This document shows positions 52,162 to 61,807 of a stretch of 64,000 nt of DNA, piece after piece. The notes beneath the pieces were generated by a model. The model was given only the letters and a program-made list of their open reading frames with translations. It was not told where the DNA came from and made no database searches. Origin of the DNA: Pseudarthrobacter sp. NamE5 (lineage in GTDB: Bacteria > Actinomycetota > Actinomycetes > Actinomycetales > Micrococcaceae); NCBI RefSeq assembly GCF_005796225.1, contig NZ_VAHO01000002.1:186001-250000 (forward strand), in the 5' to 3' direction. The stretch's first letter is position 1; the number at the start of each line of letters is the position of its first letter. The position numbers and the translations under genes are program-made.

Positions 52162-53025
52162 GTGGCCCTCGGCAAGAAGAACACCGCGTCCCGTAAGCGC
52201 ACCCACCCTGTGGTTGCACCATATCCGCACCCCTCCGGAGCGCTGCCGCCCTCCATCCCGGCAGAATTCATCCCCCGCCACGTCGCCATTGTGATGGACG
52301 GCAACGGCCGCTGGGCCAACCAGCGCGGCCTGCCAAGGATCGAAGGGCACAAGGCAGGGGAACCTGCGCTGCTCGATGTGATGGCAGGGGCCATTGAGCT
52401 GGGAATCGAGTACGTCAGCGTCTACGCCTTCTCCACCGAGAACTGGCGCCGGTCACCCGAGGAAGTCCGGTTCCTGATGGGATTTAACAAGGACGTGCTG
52501 CGCCGACAAAGAAACCAGCTCGACGAATGGGGCGTGCGTGTGCGCTGGGCCGGCCGGCGTCCGCGGCTGTGGGGTTCAGTCATCAAGGAGCTGGAGGAGG
52601 CGGAGGAATTCACGGCCGGCAACAGCACCTGCACATTGACCATGTGTGTTAATTACGGCGGCCGCGCGGAAATTACCGATGCCGTGTCCGCCATCGCCGC
52701 CGAAGTGGCCGCCGGCAGGCTCAAGCCGGGGGCCATTACCGAGCGCACCATCCAAAAATATCTTGACGAGCCCGACCTGCCCGACGTGGATCTCTTCCTG
52801 CGCAGCTCGGGCGAGCAGCGGCTGTCCAACTTCCTGCTCTGGCAGTCCGCCTACGCCGAGTTCGTCTTCATGGATACCCTGTGGCCCGACGTGGACCGCC
52901 GGACGCTCTGGGCTGCCGTTGAAGAGTACGCGCAACGCGACCGCCGCTATGGCGGGGCAGTGGATGCGGCACCGGCAGGCACCTCCGCCCCAGGCACGTC
53001 CGGGGCAGCGGCTCAGGCGGGGTAG
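52162..53025 (+). CDS. uppS: cis-Prenyltransferase (isoprenyl/undecaprenyl diphosphate synthase)
   Basis: Extends farnesyl or geranyl diphosphate with cis-isoprene units for the lipid carrier of cell-wall synthesis. 287 residues. The catalytic Asp is in [13 protein letters not shown] (about 40-52); [10 protein letters not shown] and [20 protein letters not shown] are the other signatures. N-terminal (about 35 aa) and C-terminal (about 30 aa, Ala/Gly/Pro-rich) extensions go beyond the catalytic domain. Chain length cannot be read from the sequence. Co-transcribed with recO. Confidence 0.95.
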   Translation: MALGKKNTASRKRTHPVVAPYPHPSGALPPSIPAEFIPRHVAIVMDGNGRWANQRGLPRIEGHKAGEPALLDVMAGAIELGIEYVSVYAFSTENWRRSPEEVRFLMGFNKDVLRRQRNQLDEWGVRVRWAGRRPRLWGSVIKELEEAEEFTAGNSTCTLTMCVNYGGRAEITDAVSAIAAEVAAGRLKPGAITERTIQKYLDEPDLPDVDLFLRSSGEQRLSNFLLWQSAYAEFVFMDTLWPDVDRRTLWAAVEEYAQRDRRYGGAVDAAPAGTSAPGTSGAAAQAG

Positions 53026-53114
53026 CACCTCAGCCACGCGGCCAGGTCCCGCTAAGCTTCCTCCCGCACCCCGCACCCCGCGGCCCGGAACCGTGTCCCG
53101 GCCGGTGCGGGCGG

Positions 53115-54125
53115 TCATCGCGTCTCCCTTCCCATTCCTTCGTACCCTCCCGGTGGCTGCGGTCCGAAGTCGCCATACGCCTTTAGCCAGCGCGCCAGGC
53201 GGGCGTACGCGTCGGCACGCACCGCAGCGGGGGAGAGGAACACATCATGCAGCGCGCCGTCGATCCGCTCCACAGTCACTGTGCGGCCAAGGGTGAGTGC
53301 CCGCGCAGCAATCACATTGACGTCAAGGACGGCATCCCTCCGCCGCATCTCCTCGGACCAGAAAAGCCCGTTGGCGCTTCCGCGGGAGAGCAGGACAAGG
53401 ATGGGAACGTCAATGTTCAACCCGCGCGCCACCTTCGTGTGCCCGGCCAGCACGGCACTGAGCCAGCCCGCCCGCACGGGAAACGCCATCGGCGGGCGGT
53501 AACGGTCATCCAGGGACCACTCGCCGTCTGCCGAACTGCTGATGGTCCGCCAATAGAAGCCCCGCTCCGGAAGCCGGAGTACGGCCTCCGGACGGAACCG
53601 GGCAACGGGCCCCACCATGCTGGACGCCGCCCGCCGGACCAGTGAACTGCCATGCATCTCAAGCCAGGGGCTATTCAGCACGAGCCGCGACACCTCGCCC
53701 GGATGTCTGCTGGCCCACAGGACCGCCACCAGCCCCCCGGTCGAATGGCCCATGACGGTCAATGACGGGTCACCGCTCTCCCGGCCGATCAGCTTGCAGG
53801 CGGCGTTGATTTCTGCGTCGTAGTCCTCGAGGTTGGCCACGTAGCCCCCCGGGAAGTCCGGACGCAGGCTGCGGCCGTGGTTGTGCATGTCGAGTGCGTA
53901 AAAGTCATAACCTGCCGAGGACCAGAATCGGGCCAGGTCGACATTGAAGAAGTAGTCGCTCCAACCGTGAAGAAAAAGGACCGCCCTGCGCGGCGGGGAA
54001 GGCAGTGAGACGGTGGCCGGACGGAACCGGACCAGGGTGGCGGTGCGCTCCACGCCGTCCGGCCCGGCGGCGAGGAAGGCATGGGACTCGAATTCATCAC
54101 CCAAAATGTCCTGCTGCCATTCCAT
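53115..54125 (-). CDS. Alpha/beta hydrolase, serine aminopeptidase S33 / monoglyceride-lipase type
   Basis: 336 residues. Oxyanion region FLHGWSDYFF (about 51-60), nucleophile Ser in MGHSTGG (about 123-129) and probable catalytic His in DGALHDVFLS (about 293-302) identify the family. The third triad member is less obvious, the usual Asp site reading LLSRGSANG. Substrate unknown. The start is probably leaderless: TAGCAT (54132-54137 on this strand) lies 6 nt before ATG 54125. Divergent from pyrD, 74 bp away. Confidence 0.85.
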   Translation of the reverse strand: MEWQQDILGDEFESHAFLAAGPDGVERTATLVRFRPATVSLPSPPRRAVLFLHGWSDYFFNVDLARFWSSAGYDFYALDMHNHGRSLRPDFPGGYVANLEDYDAEINAACKLIGRESGDPSLTVMGHSTGGLVAVLWASRHPGEVSRLVLNSPWLEMHGSSLVRRAASSMVGPVARFRPEAVLRLPERGFYWRTISSSADGEWSLDDRYRPPMAFPVRAGWLSAVLAGHTKVARGLNIDVPILVLLSRGSANGLFWSEEMRRRDAVLDVNVIAARALTLGRTVTVERIDGALHDVFLSPAAVRADAYARLARWLKAYGDFGPQPPGGYEGMGRETR

Positions 54126-54199
54126 GGCATTATGCTAATCCGCTCCCGTTTTGGCCGGGTCCGTTTGGCCTGCCGGCTCCAAGGCGGAAAACTAGAGGC

Positions 54200-55270
54200 A
54201 TGCGCATCTACCCCACTTTTTTCAGGCTGGCCTTTTCATGGATGGACGCCGAGCGCGCCCACAAAATCGGGTTCATGGGTATCAGACTTGCGCATCGCTC
54301 CGGCGCGGGAAAGGTTCTGGAGAAGCTGACGGCACCCGACCAGTCACTGCGGACAACGGCTTTCGGCATCACCTTTCCGTCGCCCTTCGGGCTTGCTGCC
54401 GGCTTTGACAAGGAAGGGCACGGTATCGAGGCCCTGACGGAGCTCGGGTTCGGTCATGTGGAAGTGGGCACCATCACCGGACAGGCCCAGCCGGGCAACG
54501 AGAAGCCGCGGCTGTTCCGCCTGGTCCAGGACCGCGCCGTCATCAACCGGATGGGCTTCAACAACGACGGCGCCGCCGCCGTCGCCCCCCGGCTCAGGGC
54601 CGCCCGTGCTGCGCTCCAGCGCCGGCACCCGGGCGTCCGCCCGATCATCGGTGTCAATATCGGCAAGACCAAGGCAGTGGAACTGGCAGACGCTGTGGAG
54701 GACTACCTGGTCAGCGCCCGCAGCCTTGCACCCGCTGCGGACTACCTGGTGGTCAATGTGAGCTCGCCCAATACCCCCGGGCTGCGTCTGCTGCAGGACG
54801 TGGAGTCGCTCCGCCCCCTGCTCAGCGCCGTGGGCGGGGAAGCCGACAGGGCAGCGGGACGGCACGTCCCCCTGCTCGTCAAGATAGCCCCCGATCTCGC
54901 CGACGAGGATATCGACGACGTCGCGCGCCTTGCGCTGGACCTCAAGCTGGACGGCATCATTGCCACCAACACCACCATCTCCCGGACGGGGCTGACGTCA
55001 TCCAGGGAGCAGGTGGAGAAATGCGGCGCGGGCGGGCTTTCCGGTGCTCCGCTGAAGAAGCGGTCGCTGGAGGTACTGCGCCGGCTCAGGAAGACCACGG
55101 GAAACGCGCTCACCCTGGTTGCCGTCGGTGGTGTCGAAACAGCGCAGGACGTGCAGGACAGGCTTGACGCCGGGGCAACCCTGGTCCAGGGCTACACGGC
55201 ATTCCTCTACGAGGGGCCCTTTTGGGCAGCCCGCATCAACCGGGAGCTGGCGAAAAACCGGCGGTCCTGA
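54200..55270 (+). CDS. pyrD: Dihydroorotate dehydrogenase (quinone), class 2
   Basis: Membrane-associated flavoprotein that oxidises dihydroorotate to orotate with quinone. 356 residues: an N-terminal helix pair (about 1-40) for membrane and quinone contact, then the FMN barrel with [27 protein letters not shown], and the class 2 catalytic Ser in [11 protein letters not shown] (about 189-199). It lies away from the carA-carB-pyrF operon, as is common in this group. ATG 54200 has only a poor ribosome-binding site. A strong intrinsic terminator follows. Confidence 0.96.
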   Translation: MRIYPTFFRLAFSWMDAERAHKIGFMGIRLAHRSGAGKVLEKLTAPDQSLRTTAFGITFPSPFGLAAGFDKEGHGIEALTELGFGHVEVGTITGQAQPGNEKPRLFRLVQDRAVINRMGFNNDGAAAVAPRLRAARAALQRRHPGVRPIIGVNIGKTKAVELADAVEDYLVSARSLAPAADYLVVNVSSPNTPGLRLLQDVESLRPLLSAVGGEADRAAGRHVPLLVKIAPDLADEDIDDVARLALDLKLDGIIATNTTISRTGLTSSREQVEKCGAGGLSGAPLKKRSLEVLRRLRKTTGNALTLVAVGGVETAQDVQDRLDAGATLVQGYTAFLYEGPFWAARINRELAKNRRS

Positions 55271-55303
55271 ATTTTTCTGGCGGTACTGGAACCGCTCAAA
55301 GCG

Positions 55304-55333
55304 AAAACCCCGGCGGGCGTCCGCCGGGGTTTT
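55304..55333. terminator. Intrinsic terminator, pyrD and DUF3043 gene
   Basis: AAAACCCCGGCGG (55304-55316) and its exact complement (55321-55333) form a 13-bp stem with a GCGT loop, A-tract on one side and T-tract on the other. It therefore works in both directions between convergent genes. Confidence 0.9.
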
Positions 55334-55383
55334 ACTGATTTTTGTGGTGTCCAGTCTTCTTCCTGAGCCGGACATGGTGGGGT

Positions 55384-55986
55384 TCAGGAAGGGTACTGCC
55401 CGCGTTTGACCTGCGGCTTGGGCAGCCGGAGCTTGCGGAACTGCAGGGAACGCATGGAGCCGTACCAGACGGTCCCGCGTTCGACCTCGCCAAACTTCGC
55501 GGTCAGCCGTTTGCGGAGCTGGCGGGACAGGATAAAGACATCCACGAAGACAGCCAGGAACATCACCCAGAATCCGCCCAGCACGTAGATCATCAGGTCA
55601 CTGGACGCCGGCACCACCAGTGATACGAGGACGAAGACCAGGGCACCGAACATCAGGTACTCCCCGAGGCTGAACCGGGCGTCCACGAAATCGCGGGCGA
55701 AGCGTTTCTGCGGGCCCTTGTCCCGGAGGGGGAGGAACCTTTCGTCCCCGGTGTCCAGGGCCTGGCGCATCTTAAGTCGCTGCTCCTGGACGGCCTGGCG
55801 CTCGGCGGCCTTGGATGCTTTGCGGTCCTCCGGGACGAGCGGCCGCCTGCGGGCTGCCTCCTGTGCCTTCCGGGTAGGCGTGGGGGCACCCTTGCCGCTC
55901 ACGCGGGATGCCTCCGCCGCGGCTTCTGCAGCCTGTTGGTCTACTGTTTGCTGCGCCGAGGGCGCTTCCTTCTTACGTCCGAACAC
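55384..55986 (-). CDS. DUF3043 membrane protein
   Basis: 200 residues: a long charged, Ala/Gln/Arg-rich cytoplasmic N-terminus (about 1-105) with PTPTRKAQEAARRRPLVPED, two membrane helices (about 110-127 and 132-152) and a basic C-terminal tail. This layout is that of DUF3043, an actinobacterial family of unknown function. GTG 55986 appears leaderless: TATTCT (55993-55998 on this strand) lies 6 nt upstream. Confidence 0.88.
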   Translation of the reverse strand: MFGRKKEAPSAQQTVDQQAAEAAAEASRVSGKGAPTPTRKAQEAARRRPLVPEDRKASKAAERQAVQEQRLKMRQALDTGDERFLPLRDKGPQKRFARDFVDARFSLGEYLMFGALVFVLVSLVVPASSDLMIYVLGGFWVMFLAVFVDVFILSRQLRKRLTAKFGEVERGTVWYGSMRSLQFRKLRLPKPQVKRGQYPS

Positions 55987-56077
55987 CTGACCAGAATACC
56001 TTGCGGAGGCTGACGGAATTCATCCCGCACCCGCCCTCTCCGGCGCAAGCTGATGTGGCGCAGGTAATGTTTCGGCC

Positions 56078-57520
56078 ATGACTTCATCGCCAACGGCCAT
56101 GCCGCAGAATCCCAAAGGCACCGCATCCCCGGGCCTCGCCGAAAACAGCTGGACGGAAGAACTCCGCAGCTCGATCGACCAGGCCTTCGGGCAAACGCTG
56201 GAACGCCTGAAAAACCTCGTTGCCATTCCAGGCATAGCCTGGCCCAGCTTCGAACGCGCACCCCTGGAACGCAGTGCGGAAGCAGTTGCGGACCTGCTCC
56301 GGGAAGCTGGCCTTGGCAATGTGCAGATCCTGGGCTGCGACAAGCCGGACGGCACGCCGGGAGGTCCCGCCGTCGTCGCCTCCCGACCTGCCGCGAAGGG
56401 TAAGCCGACCATCCTCCTGTACGCCCACCACGACGTCCAGCCCACCGGCGATGAAAGGTTATGGGAAACAGAGCCGTTCCAGGCAGTGGAAAAGGATGGG
56501 CGGCTGTACGGCCGCGGCGCCGCTGACGACAAAGCCGGGATCATGGCTCACATAGCCGCCTATGCGGCAGTTTCGGAAGTGCTTGGCAGCACATTCGGCC
56601 TGGGCGTGACGTTCTTTTTTGAAGGCGAAGAAGAAGCCGGCTCACCCACGTTCCGTTCCTTCCTGGAGGCCAACCGTGAGCTGCTCCGGGCTGACGTCAT
56701 CGTCGTGGCGGACTCGAGCAACTGGAAGGTGGGCATCCCCGCCCTCACCACCAGCCTGAGGGGCCTCGTAGACGGCACGATTGGGGTCCAGGTCCTTGAG
56801 CACGCCGTTCATTCGGGCATGTACGGCGGGCCCGTACTGGATGCGCCCACGCTGCTGTCCAGGCTCATTGCCACCCTGCACGATGACGAGGGAAATGTTG
56901 CCATCGAGGGACTCGTGGCAAAGGATACGGCCACGGTGGAACTTCCCGAAGCGGACTACCGGGCCGACGCATCAGTGCTCGACGGCGTCCGGCTGGCGGG
57001 CTCGGGCAGCATCGCCTCGCGGCTTTGGACCAAGCCTGCCCTGTCCATCATCGGGTTCGATGCTCCCTCCGTGGAGGCGGCCTCGAATACTTTGTTGCCC
57101 ACCGCACGTGCGAAGTTCAGCCTGCGCCTGGCGCCGGGGCAGAATCCCGGCGGGGCCATGGATGCCGTTCGCCGGCATGTGGAGGCGAATGCGCCGTTCG
57201 GGGCGAAGGTGATGTTCACCCCGGGGGAGAGCGGCAACCCGTTCCAGACTGATACTTCTTCCCCCGCCGCTTCAGTGGCCATGTGGGCCCTGGGAGAGGC
57301 ATGGGGGGTGCCGGCGGTGGAAACAGGAATTGGCGGTTCCATCCCCTTCATTGCCGACCTCACCGAGATGTATCCGGATGTGCAGATCCTGGTGACCGGG
57401 GTGGAGGATCCCGACTCACGCGCCCACAGCGCCAACGAGTCCCTGCACCTTGGGGACTTCCGTAAGGCGATCCTTGCCGAAGCGCTGCTTCTGGCACGGA
57501 TCAACGCCGAGGGCCTGTAG
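56078..57520 (+). CDS. M20 family dipeptidase
   Basis: Di-zinc aminoacyl peptidase of 480 residues. Metal and catalytic residues are seen in YAHHDVQPTG (about 115-124), GRGAADDKAG (about 147-156) and EGEEEAGSP (about 189-197), and the C-terminal ligand His in SRAHSANE (about 446-453). A dimerisation domain is inserted at about 225-365. Cytosolic. The start is probably leaderless, with TAATGT (56065-56070) 7 nt before ATG 56078. Divergent from the DUF3043 gene. Confidence 0.93.
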   Translation: MTSSPTAMPQNPKGTASPGLAENSWTEELRSSIDQAFGQTLERLKNLVAIPGIAWPSFERAPLERSAEAVADLLREAGLGNVQILGCDKPDGTPGGPAVVASRPAAKGKPTILLYAHHDVQPTGDERLWETEPFQAVEKDGRLYGRGAADDKAGIMAHIAAYAAVSEVLGSTFGLGVTFFFEGEEEAGSPTFRSFLEANRELLRADVIVVADSSNWKVGIPALTTSLRGLVDGTIGVQVLEHAVHSGMYGGPVLDAPTLLSRLIATLHDDEGNVAIEGLVAKDTATVELPEADYRADASVLDGVRLAGSGSIASRLWTKPALSIIGFDAPSVEAASNTLLPTARAKFSLRLAPGQNPGGAMDAVRRHVEANAPFGAKVMFTPGESGNPFQTDTSSPAASVAMWALGEAWGVPAVETGIGGSIPFIADLTEMYPDVQILVTGVEDPDSRAHSANESLHLGDFRKAILAEALLLARINAEGL

Positions 57521-57573
57521 GGGGAGGAGTCCGGAGGGAACAACCGGGACGCGTACATGGTTACGTCTGGAGT

Positions 57574-57611
57574 TAGAGCTACAGGTGCGCCCCGCGTAGC
57601 ATGTAGCTATA
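57574..57611. promoter_or_regulatory. Inverted repeat upstream of the Fe-S carrier gene
   Basis: TAGAGCTACA (57574-57583) and TGTAGCTATA (57602-57611) match at 9 of 10 positions with an 18-nt spacer, 72 bp before the erpA start. It could be an operator or an mRNA hairpin. No clear promoter boxes are seen around it. Confidence 0.35.
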
Positions 57612-57682
57612 GCCCATACCGTATCCGTAGGGGCAGGCACCGCCAGCGCGGGGCCGCCAGACCGTCCTAAGAAGGTAGGCCA

Positions 57683-58072
57683 ATGAGCACCGCAACCAAT
57701 GAGAACAGCACCGGTACCACCAGCACGGCCAGTGATGAACTGCCCGTCCACGAGGTCAATCTGACTGACGTCGCAGCAGGCAAGGTACGCAGTCTTCTCG
57801 AACAGGAAGGCCGTACCGATCTGCGCCTCCGGGTTGCCGTGCAGCCCGGCGGCTGCTCGGGGCTGATCTACCAGCTCTACTTTGATGAGCGGCTCCTGGA
57901 CGGAGACGCAGTCCGTGACTTTGACGGCGTTGAAGTGGTGGTGGACAAGATGAGCGTGCCTTACCTCAGCGGCGCAAGCATCGACTTTGAGGACACCATT
58001 TCCAAGCAGGGCTTCACCATCGACAACCCGAACGCCGGCGGCTCCTGCGCCTGCGGGGACTCGTTCCACTAA
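57683..58072 (+). CDS. erpA: A-type iron-sulfur cluster carrier (ErpA/HesB family)
   Basis: 129 residues. A polar Thr/Ser-rich N-terminus (about 1-22) is followed by the HesB fold with the three cluster-binding Cys: one in GGCSGLIYQ (about 58) and two in SCACGDSF near the C-terminus. It delivers Fe-S clusters to apo-proteins. ATG 57683 has AAGGTAGG upstream. It lies before the cytochrome oxidase genes, separated by a very long stem-loop. Confidence 0.94.
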   Translation: MSTATNENSTGTTSTASDELPVHEVNLTDVAAGKVRSLLEQEGRTDLRLRVAVQPGGCSGLIYQLYFDERLLDGDAVRDFDGVEVVVDKMSVPYLSGASIDFEDTISKQGFTIDNPNAGGSCACGDSFH

Positions 58073-58080
58073 GCCGGTTA

Positions 58081-58155
58081 TTTCGCCCGGTGTCGGCGCC
58101 GTGCCACCTGCCGTGAACAACGGCCAGGGGGCACGGCGCCGACATGTGGGCGAAA
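58081..58155 (+). terminator. Long two-tier stem after erpA
   Basis: GTCGGCGCCGTGCC (58092-58105) pairs exactly with 58130-58143, and TTTCGCCC (58081-58088) pairs with GGGCGAAA (58148-58155) outside it. There is no T-run. It probably ends the erpA transcript ahead of ctaC. Confidence 0.7.
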
Positions 58156-58258
58156 CTCCCGGCGGAGCGGTAAGCTCTACACCAAGTAGTAAAACTTTTC
58201 GTGTGCCCGGGGCGGCCAAGTCTGCCCGGACAACAGCAACAAGTAGGAAGGGCCGTCT

Positions 58259-59131
58259 GTGAGTTCGCAGAACCGAACCGGCAGCCGACGCAAAACGATC
58301 ACCACGATCTCAAGCTTGGCGATTGCCGGCGCGTTGGTTTTGACCGGATGTTCGCCAGAGGTAGAGAAGGGGTGGCTGCCCACTGAACGTGGCACCACCA
58401 GCAACACCGACCGCATCATGGACCTCTGGGTCAACTCATGGATTGCCGCCCTGGTTGTGGGCATCATTACCTGGGGCCTGATCGTCTGGTGCCTGGTCGC
58501 GTACCGCCGCCGCAAGGGCACTGTCGGGTTCCCGCGGCAGACCAGCTTCAACCTCCCGCTGGAGGTCTTCTACCTGACCATCCCGCTGTTCATGGTGGTG
58601 GTGTTCTTCTACTTCACCGACCGCGACCAGCAGGCGATCGATGACCGTTCGCAGCCTGCCGACGTCGTTGTTGACGTCCGCGGCAAGCAGTGGGCCTGGG
58701 ACTTCAACTACAAAGCAGGCGACGTCATCGAAGAGGACGTCCACGAGGCAGGCGTTCAGACCAGCCTGACCGGCAACCCCATCGACAAGGAACAGATGCC
58801 AACGCTGTACCTGCCGGTGAACAGGTCCGTTGACCTCGAGCTCAACGCCCGCGACGTCATTCACTCCTTCTGGGTTCCCGCCTTCCTTCAGAAGCGCGAC
58901 ATGATCCCGGGCAAGACCAACTACATCAGGTTCACCCCCACTAAAGAGGGCACCTACGACGGCAAGTGCGCCGAACTTTGCGGTGAGTACCACTCCGAAA
59001 TGCTGTTCCGCGTCAAGGTGGTGCCGGAAGCTGAATTCCAGGCCCACATGGACGATCTGCGCGAAGCAGGCAACACGGGCCTGCTCGGCGTGGAGTATGA
59101 CCGCAACCCGAACGTGAACGACATTAAGTAA
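58259..59131 (+). CDS. ctaC: Cytochrome c oxidase subunit II
   Basis: CuA-bearing subunit of the aa3 oxidase, 290 residues. A lipoprotein-type signal ends at C31 (LTGC), two membrane helices follow (about 60-84 and 102-120), and the periplasmic-side cupredoxin domain holds the CuA site: C237 and C241 in [12 protein letters not shown], plus the conserved His at VIHSFW. In actinobacteria electrons come from the bc complex through its own diheme cytochrome c. GTG 58259 has AGGAAGGG upstream. Followed directly by ctaD and ctaF. Confidence 0.96.
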   Translation: MSSQNRTGSRRKTITTISSLAIAGALVLTGCSPEVEKGWLPTERGTTSNTDRIMDLWVNSWIAALVVGIITWGLIVWCLVAYRRRKGTVGFPRQTSFNLPLEVFYLTIPLFMVVVFFYFTDRDQQAIDDRSQPADVVVDVRGKQWAWDFNYKAGDVIEEDVHEAGVQTSLTGNPIDKEQMPTLYLPVNRSVDLELNARDVIHSFWVPAFLQKRDMIPGKTNYIRFTPTKEGTYDGKCAELCGEYHSEMLFRVKVVPEAEFQAHMDDLREAGNTGLLGVEYDRNPNVNDIK

Positions 59132-59141
59132 GGGGAGCGAC

Positions 59142-60863
59142 GTGGCTACGTACACTCAATCCGCACCCACCGGAGTCCTGGCGGCTCCCGTGGTTCCGAA
59201 ATCCAAGGGGCGCATCGTCGTCAACTGGATTACCTCCACTGACCACAAGACCATCGGGTACATGTACCTGATCGCGTCCTTCGTCTTCTTCTGCCTGGGC
59301 GGCGTAATGGCGCTGCTCATCCGTGCCGAACTCTTTGAGCCGGGCATGCAGATCCTGCAGACCAAGGAGCAGTACAACCAGCTGTTCACCATGCACGGCA
59401 CCGTGATGCTGCTGATGTTCGCTACCCCGCTCTTCGCCGGCTTCGCGAATGTCATCATGCCGCTGCAGATCGGTGCTCCCGATGTCGCCTTCCCGCGACT
59501 GAACGCATTGGCTTTCTGGTTCTTCCTGTTCGGCTCCACCATCGCCGTGTCCGGCTTCATCACCCCGCAGGGAGCAGCGTCCTTTGGCTGGTTCGCCTAC
59601 GCGCCGCTGTCCAACACCACCTTCAGTCCCGGCATCGGTGGTGACCTGTGGGTCTTCGGCCTGGCGTTGTCCGGCTTCGGTACCATCCTGGGCGCAGTCA
59701 ACTTCATCACCACCATCATCTGCATGCGTGCTCCCGGCATGACCATGTGGCGGATGCCGATCTTCACCTGGAACACCCTGGTGACCGCAATCCTGGTGCT
59801 GATGGCGTTCCCGCCGCTGGCCGCCGCACTGTTCGCACTCGGCGCCGACCGTCGCTTCGGGGCGCACATCTTCGACCCGGAGAACGGCGGTGCGGTCCTC
59901 TGGCAGCACCTGTTCTGGTTCTTCGGCCACCCCGAGGTGTACATCATCGCGCTGCCGTTCTTCGGCATCGTGTCCGAGATCTTCCCGGTGTTCAGCCGCA
60001 AGCCGATCTTCGGCTACAAGGGCCTGGTCTACGCCACGATCGCCATCGCGGCCCTGTCGGTGACGGTATGGGCGCACCACATGTATGTCACCGGCGCTGT
60101 GCTGCTGCCGTTCTTCGCCTTCATGACCATGCTGATCGCAGTGCCTACGGGTGTGAAGTTCTTCAACTGGATCGGCACCATGTGGCGCGGATCGCTGACC
60201 TTTGAAACCCCCATGCTGTGGAGCATCGGCTTCCTGATCACGTTCCTCTTTGGCGGACTGACGGGCATTATCCTGGCTTCACCGCCGCTGGACTTCCACG
60301 TCTCCGATTCCTACTTCGTGGTGGCGCACTTCCACTACGTGGTGTTCGGCACCGTGGTATTCGCGATGTTCGCCGGTTTCTACTTCTGGTGGCCCAAGTT
60401 CACCGGAAAGATGCTGAACGAACGCCTGGGCAAGATCCACTTCTGGCTGCTCTTCCTGGGCTTCCACGGCACCTTCCTCATCCAGCACTGGCTGGGCGTC
60501 GAAGGCATGCCGCGCCGATACGCAGACTACCTGGTGGAGGACAACTTCACCTGGATGAACCAGTTCTCCACCGTCGCATCATTCGTCCTGGGCGCATCGC
60601 TGATCCCCTTCTTCTGGAACGTCTACATCACGTGGCGCAGCGCCGAGAAGGTCCAAGTGGATGACCCGTGGGGCTTCGGCGCTTCCCTGGAGTGGGCCAC
60701 GTCCTGCCCGCCGCCGCGGCACAACTTCACCTCGTTGCCCCGAATCCGTTCGGAGCGTCCCGCCCTGGACCTGCACCACCCGGAGCTGCGCCAGGTACAC
60801 ACCGTTGAATCACCGGCTCCTGCAGCCCAGGCACTCGGAAACGCCGACCAGAAGGACAACTAA
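59142..60863 (+). CDS. ctaD: Cytochrome c oxidase subunit I
   Basis: Catalytic heme-copper subunit with twelve membrane helices, 573 residues. Seen are the low-spin heme His in [10 protein letters not shown], the CuB His and cross-linked Tyr in [11 protein letters not shown], the His-His pair in WAHHMYV, and the two heme ligands in AHFHYVVFG. Glu/Tyr proton-channel residues lie nearby. GTG 59142 follows AAGGGGAG. The C-terminal 60 residues are a hydrophilic tail. Confidence 0.98.
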   Translation: MATYTQSAPTGVLAAPVVPKSKGRIVVNWITSTDHKTIGYMYLIASFVFFCLGGVMALLIRAELFEPGMQILQTKEQYNQLFTMHGTVMLLMFATPLFAGFANVIMPLQIGAPDVAFPRLNALAFWFFLFGSTIAVSGFITPQGAASFGWFAYAPLSNTTFSPGIGGDLWVFGLALSGFGTILGAVNFITTIICMRAPGMTMWRMPIFTWNTLVTAILVLMAFPPLAAALFALGADRRFGAHIFDPENGGAVLWQHLFWFFGHPEVYIIALPFFGIVSEIFPVFSRKPIFGYKGLVYATIAIAALSVTVWAHHMYVTGAVLLPFFAFMTMLIAVPTGVKFFNWIGTMWRGSLTFETPMLWSIGFLITFLFGGLTGIILASPPLDFHVSDSYFVVAHFHYVVFGTVVFAMFAGFYFWWPKFTGKMLNERLGKIHFWLLFLGFHGTFLIQHWLGVEGMPRRYADYLVEDNFTWMNQFSTVASFVLGASLIPFFWNVYITWRSAEKVQVDDPWGFGASLEWATSCPPPRHNFTSLPRIRSERPALDLHHPELRQVHTVESPAPAAQALGNADQKDN

Positions 60864-60865
60864 CG

Positions 60866-61267
60866 ATGAAAATTGAATCTTGGATCTTTGGTGCAGGAGT
60901 TTTCTTCTTCGTTCCCGTCTCCCTGATTTACGGGTTCCTCACCAACTGGGGTGAGTGGGTGGGCATCCTCGGGATCCTGCTCGTGGGCGGCCTTGCCGGC
61001 ATGATCGGGGGATACCTCGGCTTCACCGGAAAGCGCGTTGGCCTGCGTCCTGAGGACCGCAGCGACGCTGAAATCCATGAGGGCGCCGGCGAGCAGGGTC
61101 ACTTCAGCCCCTGGAGCTGGTGGCCGCTGGTTCTTGGCATCTCCTGCGCAACAGGCTTCCTGGGCCTGGCAGTAGGTTTCTGGATTGTTTACATCGCTGC
61201 GGGCCTGGCAGTTGTTGCCCTTGTGGGCTGGGTGTATGAATACAGCCGCGGAGACCACGCGCACTAG
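60866..61267 (+). CDS. ctaF: Cytochrome c oxidase subunit IV (actinobacterial)
   Basis: 133-residue small oxidase subunit found in actinobacteria. Two N-terminal membrane helices (about 6-26 and 31-52), a polar loop with GLRPEDRSDAEIHEGAGE (about 60-77), and two more helices (about 85-105 and 108-125). ATG 60866 lies 2 nt after the ctaD stop. It stabilises the oxidase and its supercomplex with the bc complex. Confidence 0.93.
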   Translation: MKIESWIFGAGVFFFVPVSLIYGFLTNWGEWVGILGILLVGGLAGMIGGYLGFTGKRVGLRPEDRSDAEIHEGAGEQGHFSPWSWWPLVLGISCATGFLGLAVGFWIVYIAAGLAVVALVGWVYEYSRGDHAH

Positions 61268-61282
61268 AAGAGCAGTACATAT

Positions 61283-61332
61283 ATAAACGACGTCGGGCCC
61301 CATCAGATCTGGTGGGGCCCGACGTCGTTTAT
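61283..61332. terminator. 20-bp perfect stem between ctaF and ptsH
   Basis: 61283-61302 and 61313-61332 are exact complements, with a 10-nt loop between convergent genes. The GC-rich inner part carries ATAAA/TTTAT at its base, so it can act as a bidirectional terminator. Confidence 0.85.
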
Positions 61333-61350
61333 GTCCGTCTTAGCAGCGGC

Positions 61351-61644
61351 TTAGACGGTGCCCTGTGACTCCAAAAGCTCACCCAGCGTCCGGAGGGCCT
61401 CCTTAGCTTTTTCGCGGCTCAGGCGACCGTCGAGGGCCGTTTCGCTGATCCCCAGTTCCACTTCACAGCCCTGGGGAAAGTCAGCCGTCATCACCTGCAG
61501 CAGGGACCTGGCGTCGACACCCGCGCTGCCTTCCTTGGTGATGGTGACCGGAAGTCCGGTCTCGTTAACAGCCCGTACAAAAATGGCGGCAGGTCGTGCG
61601 TGCAGCCCGATGGCTGCTGTGACCACGGCCTTGTGTGTTGGCAA
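61351..61644 (-). CDS. ptsH: Phosphocarrier protein HPr
   Basis: Transfers phosphate from enzyme I to sugar-specific IIA domains of the PTS. 97 residues. The active His is H15 in GLHARPA, and a Ser-46-like residue sits in ARSLLQVM (S47). TTG 61644 is chosen: AAGGAG lies about 5 nt upstream and H15 then falls at its canonical position. A longer frame to 61698 would add 18 unrelated residues. Divergent from the GntR regulator, with a dre-type operator between. Confidence 0.94.
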   Translation of the reverse strand: MPTHKAVVTAAIGLHARPAAIFVRAVNETGLPVTITKEGSAGVDARSLLQVMTADFPQGCEVELGISETALDGRLSREKAKEALRTLGELLESQGTV

Positions 61645-61751
61645 AGGGACTCCTTCATGGCGACGGCCCCCAACCGCCGGTTCGAATTTTCCTGACAAAT
61701 ATAGCTGTCCGGCCTACTGCCCCGCCAAACGGGCAGAGGGGGGAGAAAACG

Positions 61752-61763
61752 TGGTCTAGACCT
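61752..61763. promoter_or_regulatory. dre-type operator between ptsH and the GntR gene
   Basis: TGGTCTAGACCT holds the perfect 10-bp palindrome GGTCTAGACC (61753-61762), the core of the DasR/NagR (YvoA) operator. It sits just upstream of TAAAAT (61768-61773), a probable -10 box for the regulator gene, and 108 bp before ptsH. It should serve autoregulation and PTS control by aminosugar phosphates. Confidence 0.8.
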
Positions 61764-61807
61764 GCACTAAAATTCAGGTGTGGATTTCAAAGCAGGAGAG
61801 ATGACCC

